A DNA stretch of 38,260 nt from Sphingopyxis sp. (GCF_016463645.1 NZ_JAEMQX010000029.1:1-38260), one strand, 5' to 3'; positions 8,468 to 19,384 are shown, numbered from the stretch's first letter. Notes: a model not told the origin generated them from the letters alone. Translations and numbers: made by a program.

Positions 8468-8980
8468 CTAGAGCGGAAGCTCCGCCTGTTTGCGCAAAGG
8501 CTCAACGAACATCGTGTGACGCGGTGGTTCCTCGAACAGCACCTCGTTCGGCAGGCTGCCGTCGAGCCAATGGTTCGCGTCGCGCCGCTGGATGATCACG
8601 CCGTGGCGCGACTGATAAGGAATGACATCGGTGCCTGCCGGGATGGTGAGGATGCGGTAGGACAGCGGCCAGTCGGCAAGTGGCGGGTCCCACACTGCGG
8701 CGAGATAGAAGAAATTGCCGCTGTCGAGCGTCACCCGGTAGCGGTGGTCGCCGGTTCCCATGCGGAACTCGGACGCCGGAATCAGGCAGCGGCGCGCCGG
8801 GAAGGCGCGGCCCTCGGCGCGCACGAAACGATAATTGATCCCGTCGCTAAACCGCGGGTCGGAACCCCAAACCGCTTTGACCATTTCGATCTCGGTCATA
8901 TTGTCGGGATTGCGCCGGACGAGCGCTTGCACGCCTCCGCTCGGGGCGTCGGGATCGAAAGGGGTTGGCGCGATACCCAT
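8468..8980 (-). CDS. SRAP (SOS response-associated peptidase)-like protein lacking the catalytic Cys2
   Basis: The 170-residue product from ATG 8980 matches SRAP/YedK/HMCES proteins in its middle and C-terminal parts: 'AVWGSDPRF', 'INYRFVRAEGRAFPARRCLIPASEF' (the NAR.E...RRCLIPA.GF motif), 'FYLAAVWDPP' and 'ILTIPAGTDVIPYQSRHGVII'. SRAP proteins crosslink to abasic sites in single-stranded DNA through Cys2. Here the N-terminus reads MGIAP, with no Cys at position 2, and the usual catalytic Glu after the RRCLIPA motif is not in a YEW context. It may therefore bind without crosslinking. Starts further upstream (for example 9037 or 9043) would swallow the LexA box, so 8980 is preferred despite a weak ribosome binding site. 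It is divergent from an intact SRAP gene, sharing one SOS box. Confidence 0.75.
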   Translation of the reverse strand: MGIAPTPFDPDAPSGGVQALVRRNPDNMTEIEMVKAVWGSDPRFSDGINYRFVRAEGRAFPARRCLIPASEFRMGTGDHRYRVTLDSGNFFYLAAVWDPPLADWPLSYRILTIPAGTDVIPYQSRHGVIIQRRDANHWLDGSLPNEVLFEEPPRHTMFVEPLRKQAELPL

Positions 8981-8985
8981 ATGTG

Positions 8986-9000
8986 GAACATAATGGGAAC
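8986..9000. promoter_or_regulatory. LexA (SOS) box between two SRAP genes
   Basis: The sequence GAAC-ataatgg-GAAC matches the alphaproteobacterial LexA operator GAAC-N7-GAAC exactly. On the plus strand it overlaps a -10-like CATAAT (8989-8994), which lies 18 bp after a -35-like TTGGCG (8965-8970). It sits 35 bp before the ATG of the intact SRAP gene and 5 bp before the start of the divergent one. LexA bound here could repress both directions. The same motif occurs ahead of imuA. Confidence 0.85.
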
Positions 9001-9035
9001 GATGTTGAGTCGCAAGGGCGAGGGGACCAACGCGC

Positions 9036-9653
9036 ATGTGCAATGATTATCGGCTCGAGGTAGACATCGCGTCGATCGCCGAGGACTTCGACAACCTCCA
9101 GATCAAGATCGACATGCCCGAGGGCGCACCGAACGTGCCGGCGCGCGAGGATGTCCGCATCACCGATACCGCGCCGATCGTGAAGAGCAGCGACGGCGCC
9201 ACCGCCGGATCGCTCGTCAACCGGCGCTGGAGCTGGCCCGGACAGGGCGGCAAACCGGTCTATAATGTGCGCTCGGAGCGCCGCGATCTCGGCATGCAGC
9301 GATGCCTCGTCCTCTGCGACGGCTTCTATGAGTTCACCGATCCCACCGACCCCGCGCAGAAGCGGCTCGACAAGTGGCTGTTCACGATGAAGGACCATCG
9401 CTGGTTCTGTATGGCCGGTGTGTGGCGCGACAGCCATGTCGGCGAAGCCTTCAGCCTTCTGACCATGAACGCCGGTCCCGACATCGCACCCTATCATCAT
9501 CGCCAGATCATTCCGCTGCCACGCGATCAATGGGCCGCTTGGCTCGATCCGCGCGTTCCGGCCGAGGACATATTGAAACGGCTTCCCGAAGGCAGCCTCG
9601 AGGTGACGCAGGTATATGGCAAGCCGCCTGCACAAGGCGCTCTTGCCTTATGA
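9036..9653 (+). CDS. SRAP family abasic-site crosslinking protein (SOS response-associated peptidase)
   Basis: This 205-residue protein has the features of a functional SRAP/YedK domain. It has Met-Cys2 at the N-terminus, where the Cys becomes the nucleophile after Met removal. The 'YNVRSE' motif lies near residue 80, followed by 'RCLVLCDGFYEF' with E99, and the His pair H154-H155 (PYHHRQI) stands where the catalytic His is expected. Known members protect replication forks by forming a thiazolidine DNA-protein crosslink at abasic sites. A LexA box overlaps its promoter, so it should be damage-inducible. Its stop overlaps the start of the DUF1810 gene (ATGA), making a two-gene SOS operon. The G-rich sequence at about 9016-9024 may serve as ribosome binding site. 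Confidence 0.88.
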   Translation: MCNDYRLEVDIASIAEDFDNLQIKIDMPEGAPNVPAREDVRITDTAPIVKSSDGATAGSLVNRRWSWPGQGGKPVYNVRSERRDLGMQRCLVLCDGFYEFTDPTDPAQKRLDKWLFTMKDHRWFCMAGVWRDSHVGEAFSLLTMNAGPDIAPYHHRQIIPLPRDQWAAWLDPRVPAEDILKRLPEGSLEVTQVYGKPPAQGALAL

Positions 9654-10087
9654 CAAACGAAAAGGGGCTCGACCTGTTCGTGACGGCGCAGGAGCAAATC
9701 TATGCGCGCGCGCTCGGCGAGATTCGCCGCGGCAAGAAGAGCTCGCACTGGATGTGGTTCATATTCCCGCAGCTGGCAGGCCTTGGCCGAAGCGCGACGT
9801 CGAAGCTCTACGGTCTCGCGGGAGCCGATGAGGCGCGGGCCTATCTGGCCCATCCCCTGCTCGGCGCGCGCTATGCCGAATGCGTCGAGGCGATCCAGGA
9901 CCTGCCCGCAAGCGACCCGGTGGCGGTCTTCGGCGAGGTCGACGCCGTCAAGCTGCGTTCGTCGCTGACATTGTTCGAGGCCGTGAGCCGGCGGCCGCTC
10001 TTCTCCGCCGCGCTCATCCGCTGGTTCGGCGGCGAGCGCGATGAGCGCACCCTCGGCCTGCTCAGCTGCGGCGACAGCATGCCGTGA
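9650..10087 (+). CDS. DUF1810 family protein
   Basis: This 145-residue protein starts at ATG 9650, overlapping the SRAP stop by four bases (ATGA). It shows the DUF1810 signature: an N-terminal 'LDLFVTAQEQIYARALGEIRRGKKSSHWMWFIFPQLAGLG' with the conserved SHWMWFIFPQ core, then 'SKLYGL...EARAYLAHPLLGARYAECVEAI' and 'DAVKLRSSLTLFEAV'. The family fold is all-helical and has no assigned reaction. Some relatives are linked to ADP-ribose or NAD chemistry, but I cannot support that here. Coupling to an SOS-regulated SRAP gene predicts expression after DNA damage. Confidence 0.88.
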   Translation: MTNEKGLDLFVTAQEQIYARALGEIRRGKKSSHWMWFIFPQLAGLGRSATSKLYGLAGADEARAYLAHPLLGARYAECVEAIQDLPASDPVAVFGEVDAVKLRSSLTLFEAVSRRPLFSAALIRWFGGERDERTLGLLSCGDSMP

Positions 10088-10099
10088 CGCCGACGCGTG

Positions 10100-10657
10100 T
10101 CAGCCGCGCGGATTGCGGAACAGCGGCAGCATCCGGTGGAGCACTTCGTCCTTGTCGAAAAAATGATGCTTGAGCGCGGCGAGCACATGCAGCGCAAGCA
10201 CGACGTAAATGGCCTTCACCATCAGCTTGTGTACGTCGCCGAGCTCTTCGGCGAGATCCTCGTTCAGCGGTAGCGGAAGATTGGGTGCGGGCACGGCGCC
10301 GTAAAGCGGGACTTCGGGCGCGCCGCCCGCCGAAGCTGCGGCCCAGCCGAGAAGCGGGGCGCCGATCATCAGCACATAGAAGAGGATATGGGTCGTGCGC
10401 GCGAGCATCCGTTCCCATGACGGCATGCCGCCGGGGAAGGCCGGCCAGGGATGGCCGAAGCGCCAGCCGAGCCGGATAAGGCTGAGCGCGAGGATCGTGA
10501 TCCCGACCGATTTGTGGAGCTGATAATAGCCAAGTTTCTCGCTGTCCGAGGCGTCCTCCATCCAGCCGCCAAAGGTGGCATTGGCGATGATCAGGATGGC
10601 GATCGTCCAGTGCAGGACGATCGAGACGGTAGAATAGCGGCTGTGATTCTCACGCAT
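10100..10657 (-). CDS. Cytochrome b561-type membrane protein
   Basis: This 185-residue protein from ATG 10657 has four hydrophobic spans (about residues 10-30, 45-62, 85-107 and 140-160). It shows the bacterial b561 pattern of haem-ligand His in membrane context: 'STVSIVLHWTIAILI', 'YYQLHKSVGITILALSLIRLGWR', 'THILFYVLMIGAPLLGW', and 'VHKLMVKAIYVVLALHVLAALKHHFF' near the end. These di-haem proteins move electrons from the quinone pool, for example to superoxide or periplasmic acceptors. It faces the DUF1810 gene with a 12-bp gap and is divergent from imuA, so the two sides of 10658-10878 hold different promoters. Nothing ties it to the SOS genes functionally. Confidence 0.9.
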   Translation of the reverse strand: MRENHSRYSTVSIVLHWTIAILIIANATFGGWMEDASDSEKLGYYQLHKSVGITILALSLIRLGWRFGHPWPAFPGGMPSWERMLARTTHILFYVLMIGAPLLGWAAASAGGAPEVPLYGAVPAPNLPLPLNEDLAEELGDVHKLMVKAIYVVLALHVLAALKHHFFDKDEVLHRMLPLFRNPRG

Positions 10658-10845
10658 GATTCGCCTCGCAATAGGTCCGTCACCGGTCTTCCAATGCTTT
10701 GGCGGCGATCCTCGTTCCGTCAGCAGGACGCAGCCGTCACGATCATGAGCCCAATTTGTTTCGCTTTTACAGGGGCCGGGCGGAAGGCGCGCACCGATTC
10801 CCGGCGGTTCGTCGCGGCCCGCTTGACGCGCCCTTTGACTCGGTG

Positions 10846-10860
10846 GAACATAAAGGGAAC
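10846..10860 (+). promoter_or_regulatory. LexA (SOS) box upstream of imuA-imuB-dnaE2
   Basis: The sequence GAAC-ataaagg-GAAC matches GAAC-N7-GAAC perfectly, lies 18 bp before the imuA ATG, and overlaps a possible -10 (CATAAA at 10849-10854). A -35-like TTGACG lies at 10823-10828. The site is nearly identical to the SRAP box, with 13 of 15 bases shared, so both operons should respond to LexA together. Confidence 0.88.
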
Positions 10861-10878
10861 ATTTGAGTCGATATTCCC

Positions 10879-11667
10879 ATGAGTACGATGCCCCAATCTG
10901 CGCCTCGGCCAAGTGCCAGAGATATCGACGTGCTTCGCGCGGCGGTGGCGCGTGTAGCCGCCTCGCGCGGGCCGGTCCTGCCCTTCGGCGTCGGGCCGGT
11001 CGATCATCTTCTCGCTGGCGGCGGGCTCGATGGCGCAGGCCTGCATGAGGTCGCGGGCGCCTCGGCAAGCTGGAGCGACGACGCTGCGGCAACGATCTTC
11101 GCGGCTGGAATCGCGTCGCGCTTCGCGGCGGCGCCCGACGTGTCGGCGCTCTGGGCGCTGACGCGGTTCGATCTCTATGCCCCCGGTCTCGAACAGGCGG
11201 GGCTCGCTCCGGACCGCGTGCTCTATGCTCAAGGCAGGACCGACAAGGAACTGCTGGCGCTGTGCGAGGACGCGTTGCGCGATGGTTCGCTCGCCTGCGT
11301 CGTTGCCGAAGTGAAAGCGGCCGATCAGACCGCGACGCGCCGGCTGCAACTGGCCGCATCGGAGGGCAACACGCCGATGATCCTCTATCGCCGGTACCGC
11401 CGTTACGGCCAATGCCCGCTCGCCGATCCGTCGCTCGCGATGACCCGCTGGCGCATCGGCACCTTGTCGTCGGGCCGCCTCGCCTCGCCCGGCGTCGGGC
11501 GCGGGCGCTGGAATGTCGAGCTGGTCCGGCAGCGCGGCGGGCCGCCTTTTTCCCTCGAACTGGAGGCGTGCGATGACCAGGGTCGCCTCGCTCTTCCTGC
11601 CGCAACTGCCGATCGAGCGGTTGCGCCGGGCAGAACGGACACCGTCGCATTCGGGCACGCCGCCTGA
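10879..11667 (+). CDS. imuA: ImuA, RecA-like subunit of the SOS mutasome
   Basis: This 262-residue protein starts at ATG 10879, just after a LexA box. It has the ImuA/SulA-like RecA-fold pattern: 'PFGVGPVDHLLAGGGLDGAGLHEVAG' near the N-terminus (the G-GL..G.LHE segment), a central helical-strand core with 'VLYAQGRTDKELLALCEDALRDGSLACVVAEV', and 'RRLQLAASEGNTPMILYRR' where RecA has its L1/L2 region. No functional Walker A is visible, as usual for ImuA. ImuA bridges RecA and ImuB in the ImuA-ImuB-DnaE2 complex that performs translesion synthesis after DNA damage. The 3' end overlaps imuB by 95 bp, which implies coupled translation. Confidence 0.9.
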   Translation: MSTMPQSAPRPSARDIDVLRAAVARVAASRGPVLPFGVGPVDHLLAGGGLDGAGLHEVAGASASWSDDAAATIFAAGIASRFAAAPDVSALWALTRFDLYAPGLEQAGLAPDRVLYAQGRTDKELLALCEDALRDGSLACVVAEVKAADQTATRRLQLAASEGNTPMILYRRYRRYGQCPLADPSLAMTRWRIGTLSSGRLASPGVGRGRWNVELVRQRGGPPFSLELEACDDQGRLALPAATADRAVAPGRTDTVAFGHAA

Positions 11668-13374
11668 TCGGGCGCGGGCTGGCCCGCGCTTCGACGAGCC
11701 TGTCGACGACAATCCCGGCACCTGCTCGGTGCCGCGCGGCGGCGGCTGGCGTCCGGGCGCGCGCTGGGCGCAAGGCACGCACTCCGGCGGGCCGTCGCTC
11801 GACGCCCTCCCGGCGCACCAGCGACCGACGATGCGCGAGCTGGGACGGCGGAGCGAAGCTGCCGCACCGGTGTTCCGGGCGTTGCGCTCGGACGACGGGA
11901 CGTCGGGCGGGATCGCTGCGCCGCTGCCGCCGCTCTGGGGCCTCCGTCCGACGATCGTCGTCGCGCGAACCGGCCAGCGCGACGTCGTGACGGCCGCCTG
12001 TCCGGCGGCGCTCGATCTCGGCCTCGTGCCCGGCATGGCGGCCGCCCATGCCCGCGCGCTGGTCTCCGATCTCGACCTACTCGATGCCGGACCCGACGCC
12101 GATCGCGCGTGGCTCGATCGCCTCGCGCTCCACGCCGCCCGCTGCTGGACGCCGACGGCGGCGGTGTCGGGCACCGACGGGCTGTGGCTCGACCTGTCGG
12201 GCACGACGCATCTCTTCGGCGGCGAAGAGCGTTTCGCGGCGCGTCTGCTCGGTTTTCTGCGGCGCCTCGGTTTCACCGCGCGTGTCGCGATCGCCGGCAC
12301 GCCCGGCGCCGCGCACGCGCTCGCACGCTATGGCGGCGCGGGCGTGCGGATCTTGCCGGAAGGAGGCGAGAGCGAGGCGCTGGCGCCTTTGCCGCTGGCG
12401 GCGCTCCGGCTGGCGCCGGAGGCGCTCGCCGCGGCGGCTCGCTTCGGGATCGAGCGGATCGCCGACCTTTATCCCATGCCGCGCGGGCCTTTGGCCCGGC
12501 GGCTCGGGCGCGGCGCGGTCGAGCGGCTCGACCAGGCGCGAGGCTTTGTGCCCGAGCCGATCGTGCCCGTCGTCCCGTTCGACATGCCCGAGGCGCGCCG
12601 CTCCTTGCTCGAGCCGATCGGGACCGCCGAGGCGATCGAGCAGGTCATCGCCGACCTGCTCGGCGATCTTGTGCTCGCGCTGCGCAAGCGCAGTCTCGGC
12701 GTGCGGAGCCTCGTCCTGCGCTGCAACCGGCTCGACATGGGCGCGCAGTTCGTCACCGTCGGGACGGCGCGCGCGACGCGCGATGCGAAACATCTGCTGC
12801 GCCTGTTCAGGCTCCGGATCGACCGGATCGAGCCGGGGCTCGGGATCGAGACGATGGTTCTCGCGGCGCCGCAGGTCGAAGCGCTGGCGCCCGAGGCGAT
12901 CGCCGCCGCGCTCGACACGGCACGCCAGGCGCCCGACCTCGCTCCGCTCGTCGATGCGCTGGCTGGCCGTGCTGGCGATGCAGCGCTGTTCCGCCTGTCC
13001 GCGATCGAAAGCGATGTCCCCGAGCGCGCGATCGCGCGCGCCGGGCCTTTGGCCAAGCCCGCCGGCTGGCCCGTCTGGCCGCGGCCGATCCGGATGCTCG
13101 CGCGGCCCGAGGCGCTGTCCGGCGTCGTCGCCTTGCTTCCCGACCATCCGCCGCGCCGCTTCGCGTGGCGCGGGCGGAGCTATGCGGTGGTCGCAGGCGA
13201 TGGTCCCGAACGGATCCATGGCGAATGGTGGCGTCGTCCCGGCGAGATGTGGGCGGTTCGCGACTATTTCCGGGTCGAGGCGACAAGCGGCGAGCGTTTC
13301 TGGCTCTTCCGCCGCGGCGACGCGATCACCGACAAGACGGGTGACCTCAGCTGGTACATGCACGGGGTGTTCGG

Positions 13375-13378
<4 letters not shown>
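11573..13378 (+). CDS. imuB: ImuB, Y-family polymerase-like mutasome subunit
   Basis: The start ATG 11573 (GGAG about 8 nt upstream) opens with '[19 protein letters not shown]', the degenerate first strand of ImuB proteins, where active Y-family polymerases carry a metal-binding Asp. Further motifs are '[15 protein letters not shown]', '[19 protein letters not shown]' (no SIDE motif) and '[16 protein letters not shown]', with the ImuB-C domain at the end ([28 protein letters not shown]). ImuB is thought to be catalytically dead and to dock DnaE2 and ImuA onto the sliding clamp. At 601 residues it is longer than I expect for the family (about 480-540). The extra length is a Pro/Arg/Gly-rich segment around residues 20-110. 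Its TGA overlaps the dnaE2 ATG. Confidence 0.9.
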
Positions 13379-16584
<3,206 letters not shown>

Positions 16585-16770
16585 TGGTGGCCAAATGCTC
16601 CGGTTGCAGGACCACTCCCTCCTTGGCTGCCTGACTGCGGGCCTCGGCTCGCCTCATGCCGTCAACCCCCTGCGGGGGTTCGCCCTCGCGTACCGCTCGG
16701 TGACGGCGGCTCGCGGGCCCTTCGGTTGGCGCCATCGGGGATGGTCCCGAGCAACCCAAGGAGACACGAC
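16585..16770 (+). other. Hairpin-rich leader upstream of the first DUF736 gene
   Basis: This 186-bp interval has no supported protein gene. It contains a perfect short hairpin: aaccccc (16664-16670), loop tgc, gggggtt (16674-16680). It also has several weaker GC arms and the ribosome binding site AAGGAG at 16758-16763. A 15-codon frame inside it (from the ATG at 16656) has no ribosome binding site and is not called. The layout resembles the leaders before 19481 and 20521, so a structured 5' UTR is possible. Confidence 0.4.
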
Positions 16771-17091
16771 ATGGCCACCATCGCAAATCTCACCGTCAAG
16801 GCCGACGGCAGCTTCGAAGGCACGCTGACGACCCTTCTGGTCACCGCGCCGATCGCGATCGTCCCGAACGGCCGCAAGGTGAAGGACAATGAGCCCGACT
16901 TCCGGGTGATCGCGCGCAAGAACGGCTATGAAGTCGGCGCCGGCTGGACCCGCACCTCGCAGTCGAACGGCACCGAATATGTCTCGGTCACTCTCTCGGC
17001 CCCCGAATTCGGCACCATCTACGCGAACATCGCCAACGCGCCCGGCGATGACCCGATGAAGAAGGTGCTTATCTGGAACCCGCCGAGCTGA
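16771..17091 (+). CDS. DUF736 family protein (copy 1)
   Basis: This 106-residue protein starts at ATG 16771 with an optimal AAGGAG seven bases before it. It shows the DUF736 pattern: 'MATIANLTVKADGSFEGTLTTLLVTAPIAIVPN', then 'PDFRVIARKNGYEVGAGWTRTSQSNGTEYVSVTLSAPEFGTIYANI', ending with a hydrophobic strand (KKVLIWNPPS). The G.F.G.I.TL.....I..VP and GAGW...S..G..Y.S..L..P.F...I motifs define this small beta-rich family. DUF736 genes are found mainly in alphaproteobacterial plasmids and ICEs near transfer genes, and their role is unknown. Two more copies lie in this window (20521 and 23275). A strong terminator follows directly. Confidence 0.92.
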   Translation: MATIANLTVKADGSFEGTLTTLLVTAPIAIVPNGRKVKDNEPDFRVIARKNGYEVGAGWTRTSQSNGTEYVSVTLSAPEFGTIYANIANAPGDDPMKKVLIWNPPS

Positions 17092-17099
17092 CGGATCGA

Positions 17100-17900
17100 T
17101 CAGGCCCCGCCTTCGGGCGGGGCCTTTTTCGCCGCTTTCTTGTCGGGCAAGACCTCGTGGAAACCGTCGTTCATCCAGCCTTCGCGCTCGCCGATATGCT
17201 TGTCCCAGAAACCGCGCATCGCCTCGAGCCTCTTCTCGGCAAGAAAGGGCTCGGTGAGATGCTCGAACATATTATGCTGCGGTATCGGGACCGGCGACGC
17301 GCGCGATAGGCCAAACAGCACCACGGAAAGCGTCTGGAACACTGCGAACAGCAGATAATGGGCGCGGTCGAGATCGTGGATGGTGAGACCCGACCGAAGC
17401 CCGGCCGCTTGCGAGCGCGAAAAGGCATCGGCCGCATGGGCTATGCTCTTGTTGCGCAGCGCCTTGATCTCGGGAAGTGGCGTGCTTGCCAGCAGCTCGT
17501 CGAGCCGGTCGAAAAAGGCCTCGCCAATCAGGTCGCCGCGCGCCCGGTCTTCGGGGGCGACACCCGATAACTGGTCAAACAGCTCATGTTCCATACGCGC
17601 CTGGTCGAAGCCTTCGGGTCCCGACAGGCTGAGGTTTACGCGCCGCGCCTTGTTTGGATTGGCGGCCATTTCGGCGGCAAGCCGCTCCAGCTCCCCCGCC
17701 TGCAACGCTTCATAATCATAAGGCAGCGCGTCGCGGCACACGAAATTCTCGCGCGTGATGAGCTCGCGCGCCGCGCGCATCTCGTCGACGATCCGTGGGA
17801 GTGAGATCACGGCCTTCTTCGGCTGGTTCGCCGGCGGTTTCTCGAGCAGCCGGGTGATGGCGATGACCTGTCCGGCAAGATAGCCGCGGTCGAGCATCAT
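17100..17900 (-). CDS. HEPN (AbiU2-like) protein, C-terminal part separated by an in-frame stop
   Basis: This 266-residue frame carries a HEPN-like RNase motif, R149-N-K-S-I-A-H155 (Rx5H), flanked by long helices, as in HEPN_AbiU2 proteins. The downstream 'LTIHDLDRAHYLLFAVFQTLSVVLFG' helix fits that family. The nearest ATGs (17900, 17897) have no good ribosome binding site. The frame upstream is the same frame as the small gene ending at 17949, and the 16 codons between the TAA and this ATG read as sensible coding sequence (FADDDGTRG...). I therefore think this is the 3' portion of one gene broken by a single nonsense codon. Its last codons overlap the intrinsic terminator of the convergent DUF736 gene. 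A defence or toxin role is inferred from the HEPN motif only. Confidence 0.6.
   Translation of the reverse strand: MMLDRGYLAGQVIAITRLLEKPPANQPKKAVISLPRIVDEMRAARELITRENFVCRDALPYDYEALQAGELERLAAEMAANPNKARRVNLSLSGPEGFDQARMEHELFDQLSGVAPEDRARGDLIGEAFFDRLDELLASTPLPEIKALRNKSIAHAADAFSRSQAAGLRSGLTIHDLDRAHYLLFAVFQTLSVVLFGLSRASPVPIPQHNMFEHLTEPFLAEKRLEAMRGFWDKHIGEREGWMNDGFHEVLPDKKAAKKAPPEGGA
17102..17129 (+). terminator. Intrinsic terminator after DUF736 copy 1
   Basis: A perfect 10-bp stem (17102-17111 with 17116-17125) closes a C(TTCG)G tetraloop and is followed by a run of T. This is a textbook Rho-independent terminator for the plus strand, starting 10 bases after the DUF736 stop. On the minus strand the same bases encode the last codons and stop of the HEPN-like gene. 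Confidence 0.9.
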
Positions 17901-17948
17901 GGCGATCAGTGGCGCGGTCGAGCCGCGGGTGCCGTCGTCATCAGCGAA

Positions 17949-18242
17949 TTACCGCGCCTCGTTCGCCGTGCGCCAGGCTATGTCGAACCACATCATGTCG
18001 GCGAACTGCCCGGCGAGCGATGCGTCGGGATCGCGCTCGAACAACTCGGACCAATGCTGGAGTTTATCGCGAAACGCCTCGAGCGAGGCCTTGTCGCTGA
18101 CGTCGCAGGCGTCGATCGGATAGTGGAAGATGGATGGATGCTGGCGTTCGGGCACCGCCGGAGCAGCCTTGGCGCTCGGCGCCGCCGCCGTGTCGTCGCT
18201 ACCCGCGACGCCTTGCGGCTCAGTCACGATCGTCTTCCCCAC
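17949..18242 (-). CDS. N-terminal part of the HEPN (AbiU2-like) gene, ending at a premature TAA
   Basis: This 97-codon frame from GTG 18242 encodes a low-complexity Ala-rich N-terminus, then 'FRDKLQHWSELFERDPDASLAGQFADMMWFDIAWRTANEAR', whose W..F..DI.WR pattern is the usual start of the helical AbiU2-like domain. It stops at TAA 17949-17951. The next 16 codons and the 266-codon frame beyond continue without any other stop, so the natural product was probably about 380 residues. The start is uncertain: the frame is open up to the TGA at 18285, with no better ATG. The stop may be a true mutation or an assembly error. Confidence 0.5.
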   Translation of the reverse strand: MGKTIVTEPQGVAGSDDTAAAPSAKAAPAVPERQHPSIFHYPIDACDVSDKASLEAFRDKLQHWSELFERDPDASLAGQFADMMWFDIAWRTANEAR

Positions 18243-18284
18243 ATCGCCGAGCGTGGACGGATAGCGAAATTCTGCGGTCTGCGT

Positions 18285-19199
18285 TCAGCCAAGATCGAGT
18301 CCCTGTCTTTGGCGTGTGCCTGTGGATGAGCTTATGTAACGATTGTTTCGTGCGCCGAGGAGGGCGACGAGCAGACGCGACACGAGGCCGGACATCTCGA
18401 GCGTGAGGTTTGGTCCCCCGCCGACGCCGTGCAGCGCAAAGCCGAGCGGTTCGCCTATATAGAGCGCTTCATGCACCGCCGGATTGCGCATACCGGCGAC
18501 TTGCGCACCGCCACCGCCCGCGGGATCGGCCCATGCGGGAACCGGCATTCCGAGCCAGTCGCACATCCACGCGATGCGCTGGGAATGCGTGAGGCTTTTG
18601 GGAGGCGGGTTTATGGACTTTGCGAGGGCAAAGCAGGCATCGAGCGCCGTGTAGAGCAGCGTGAACCGCTCAAACTGAAGATGTTGCGGATTCTGGCTCA
18701 TGAAGAGGGCGTGTACTGCGGCCACCCAGATGCGCGCTCGCTCCGGAACTGCGCGATTATCGATCCAGAAGGCTTCGGCGAGTTCGATAGACTTCGGCAG
18801 GCTGCCGCCCATCAGCACGAAGTCGACGAGAACCCCGGGCTCGATCGGTGTCGAATCGAGGAAGCCGGCCTCGGTAATCGTGAAGCGCATGCCGCTGAAA
18901 AAGGACAGGCTCCAGACATGGAAGTCGACCTGATCAATCTCCGACGCCGTCGCATGGACGATGGCGTGCGTCTTCGGCAGGCCGAAGATGCGCGCGGGAT
19001 AGGGCCGAACGCTGGTGCCGCCACCGAGATGGGCAACCGGCTGTAGCGGGGCGTAGATCCATTTCCTCTCGCAGCCAGGATCGGCCTCGATATCCGCCAC
19101 CGTCTCCGGGAGACCGGCAAGGGTCGCGATGGACACCGGTCCGACCGTGATATCGAGCGGCCCCGGATAATATCCGAACTCACTGCGCTGACCCGCCAT
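18285..19199 (-). CDS. HEPN-like hypothetical protein with N-terminal beta domain
   Basis: The start ATG 19199 is chosen because an AGGGAGA sequence precedes it by six bases. A second ATG at 19205 is too close to that site. The 304-residue product has a beta-rich N-terminal half (about 1-150). A helical C-terminal half follows, containing 'ERFTLLYTALDACFALAK' and R238-N-P-A-V-H243-E, an Rx4H motif typical of HEPN ribonucleases. This two-part layout resembles HEPN proteins in which a substrate- or phage-sensing domain precedes the nuclease, such as the ApeA type, but I do not recognise the exact family. It lies upstream of the broken AbiU2-like gene on the same strand, and the two may have formed one operon. 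Activity as an RNase or abortive-infection effector is inferred. Confidence 0.6.
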   Translation of the reverse strand: MAGQRSEFGYYPGPLDITVGPVSIATLAGLPETVADIEADPGCERKWIYAPLQPVAHLGGGTSVRPYPARIFGLPKTHAIVHATASEIDQVDFHVWSLSFFSGMRFTITEAGFLDSTPIEPGVLVDFVLMGGSLPKSIELAEAFWIDNRAVPERARIWVAAVHALFMSQNPQHLQFERFTLLYTALDACFALAKSINPPPKSLTHSQRIAWMCDWLGMPVPAWADPAGGGGAQVAGMRNPAVHEALYIGEPLGFALHGVGGGPNLTLEMSGLVSRLLVALLGARNNRYISSSTGTRQRQGLDLG

Positions 19200-19384
19200 T
19201 GCCATTCTCCCTGTTATTCGCGCACGCCGGGACGACGGCGCACGCAGATTATGGTCCGGGAGGAAGGCATGAGGGCCTCTCCGCCCGCGAAACCGTACCC
19301 GCTCTCGATAGCCGCTGATCCCTGGGCGCGGAGCCGGGCCTCCTTCAATCAACCCGTGAAGGGTCCGCTACGCTTCGCGTGCGG

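Noticed and set aside
10100..12049. Long minus-strand frame extending the cytochrome b561 gene far upstream
   Set aside because: The extra N-terminal 460 residues are low-complexity Arg/Ala antisense to imuA and imuB. The b561 family starts at ATG 10657.
16656..16703. 15-codon leader peptide in the DUF736 copy 1 leader
   Set aside because: No ribosome binding site and no regulatory codon run. The hairpin is a simpler explanation of the sequence.
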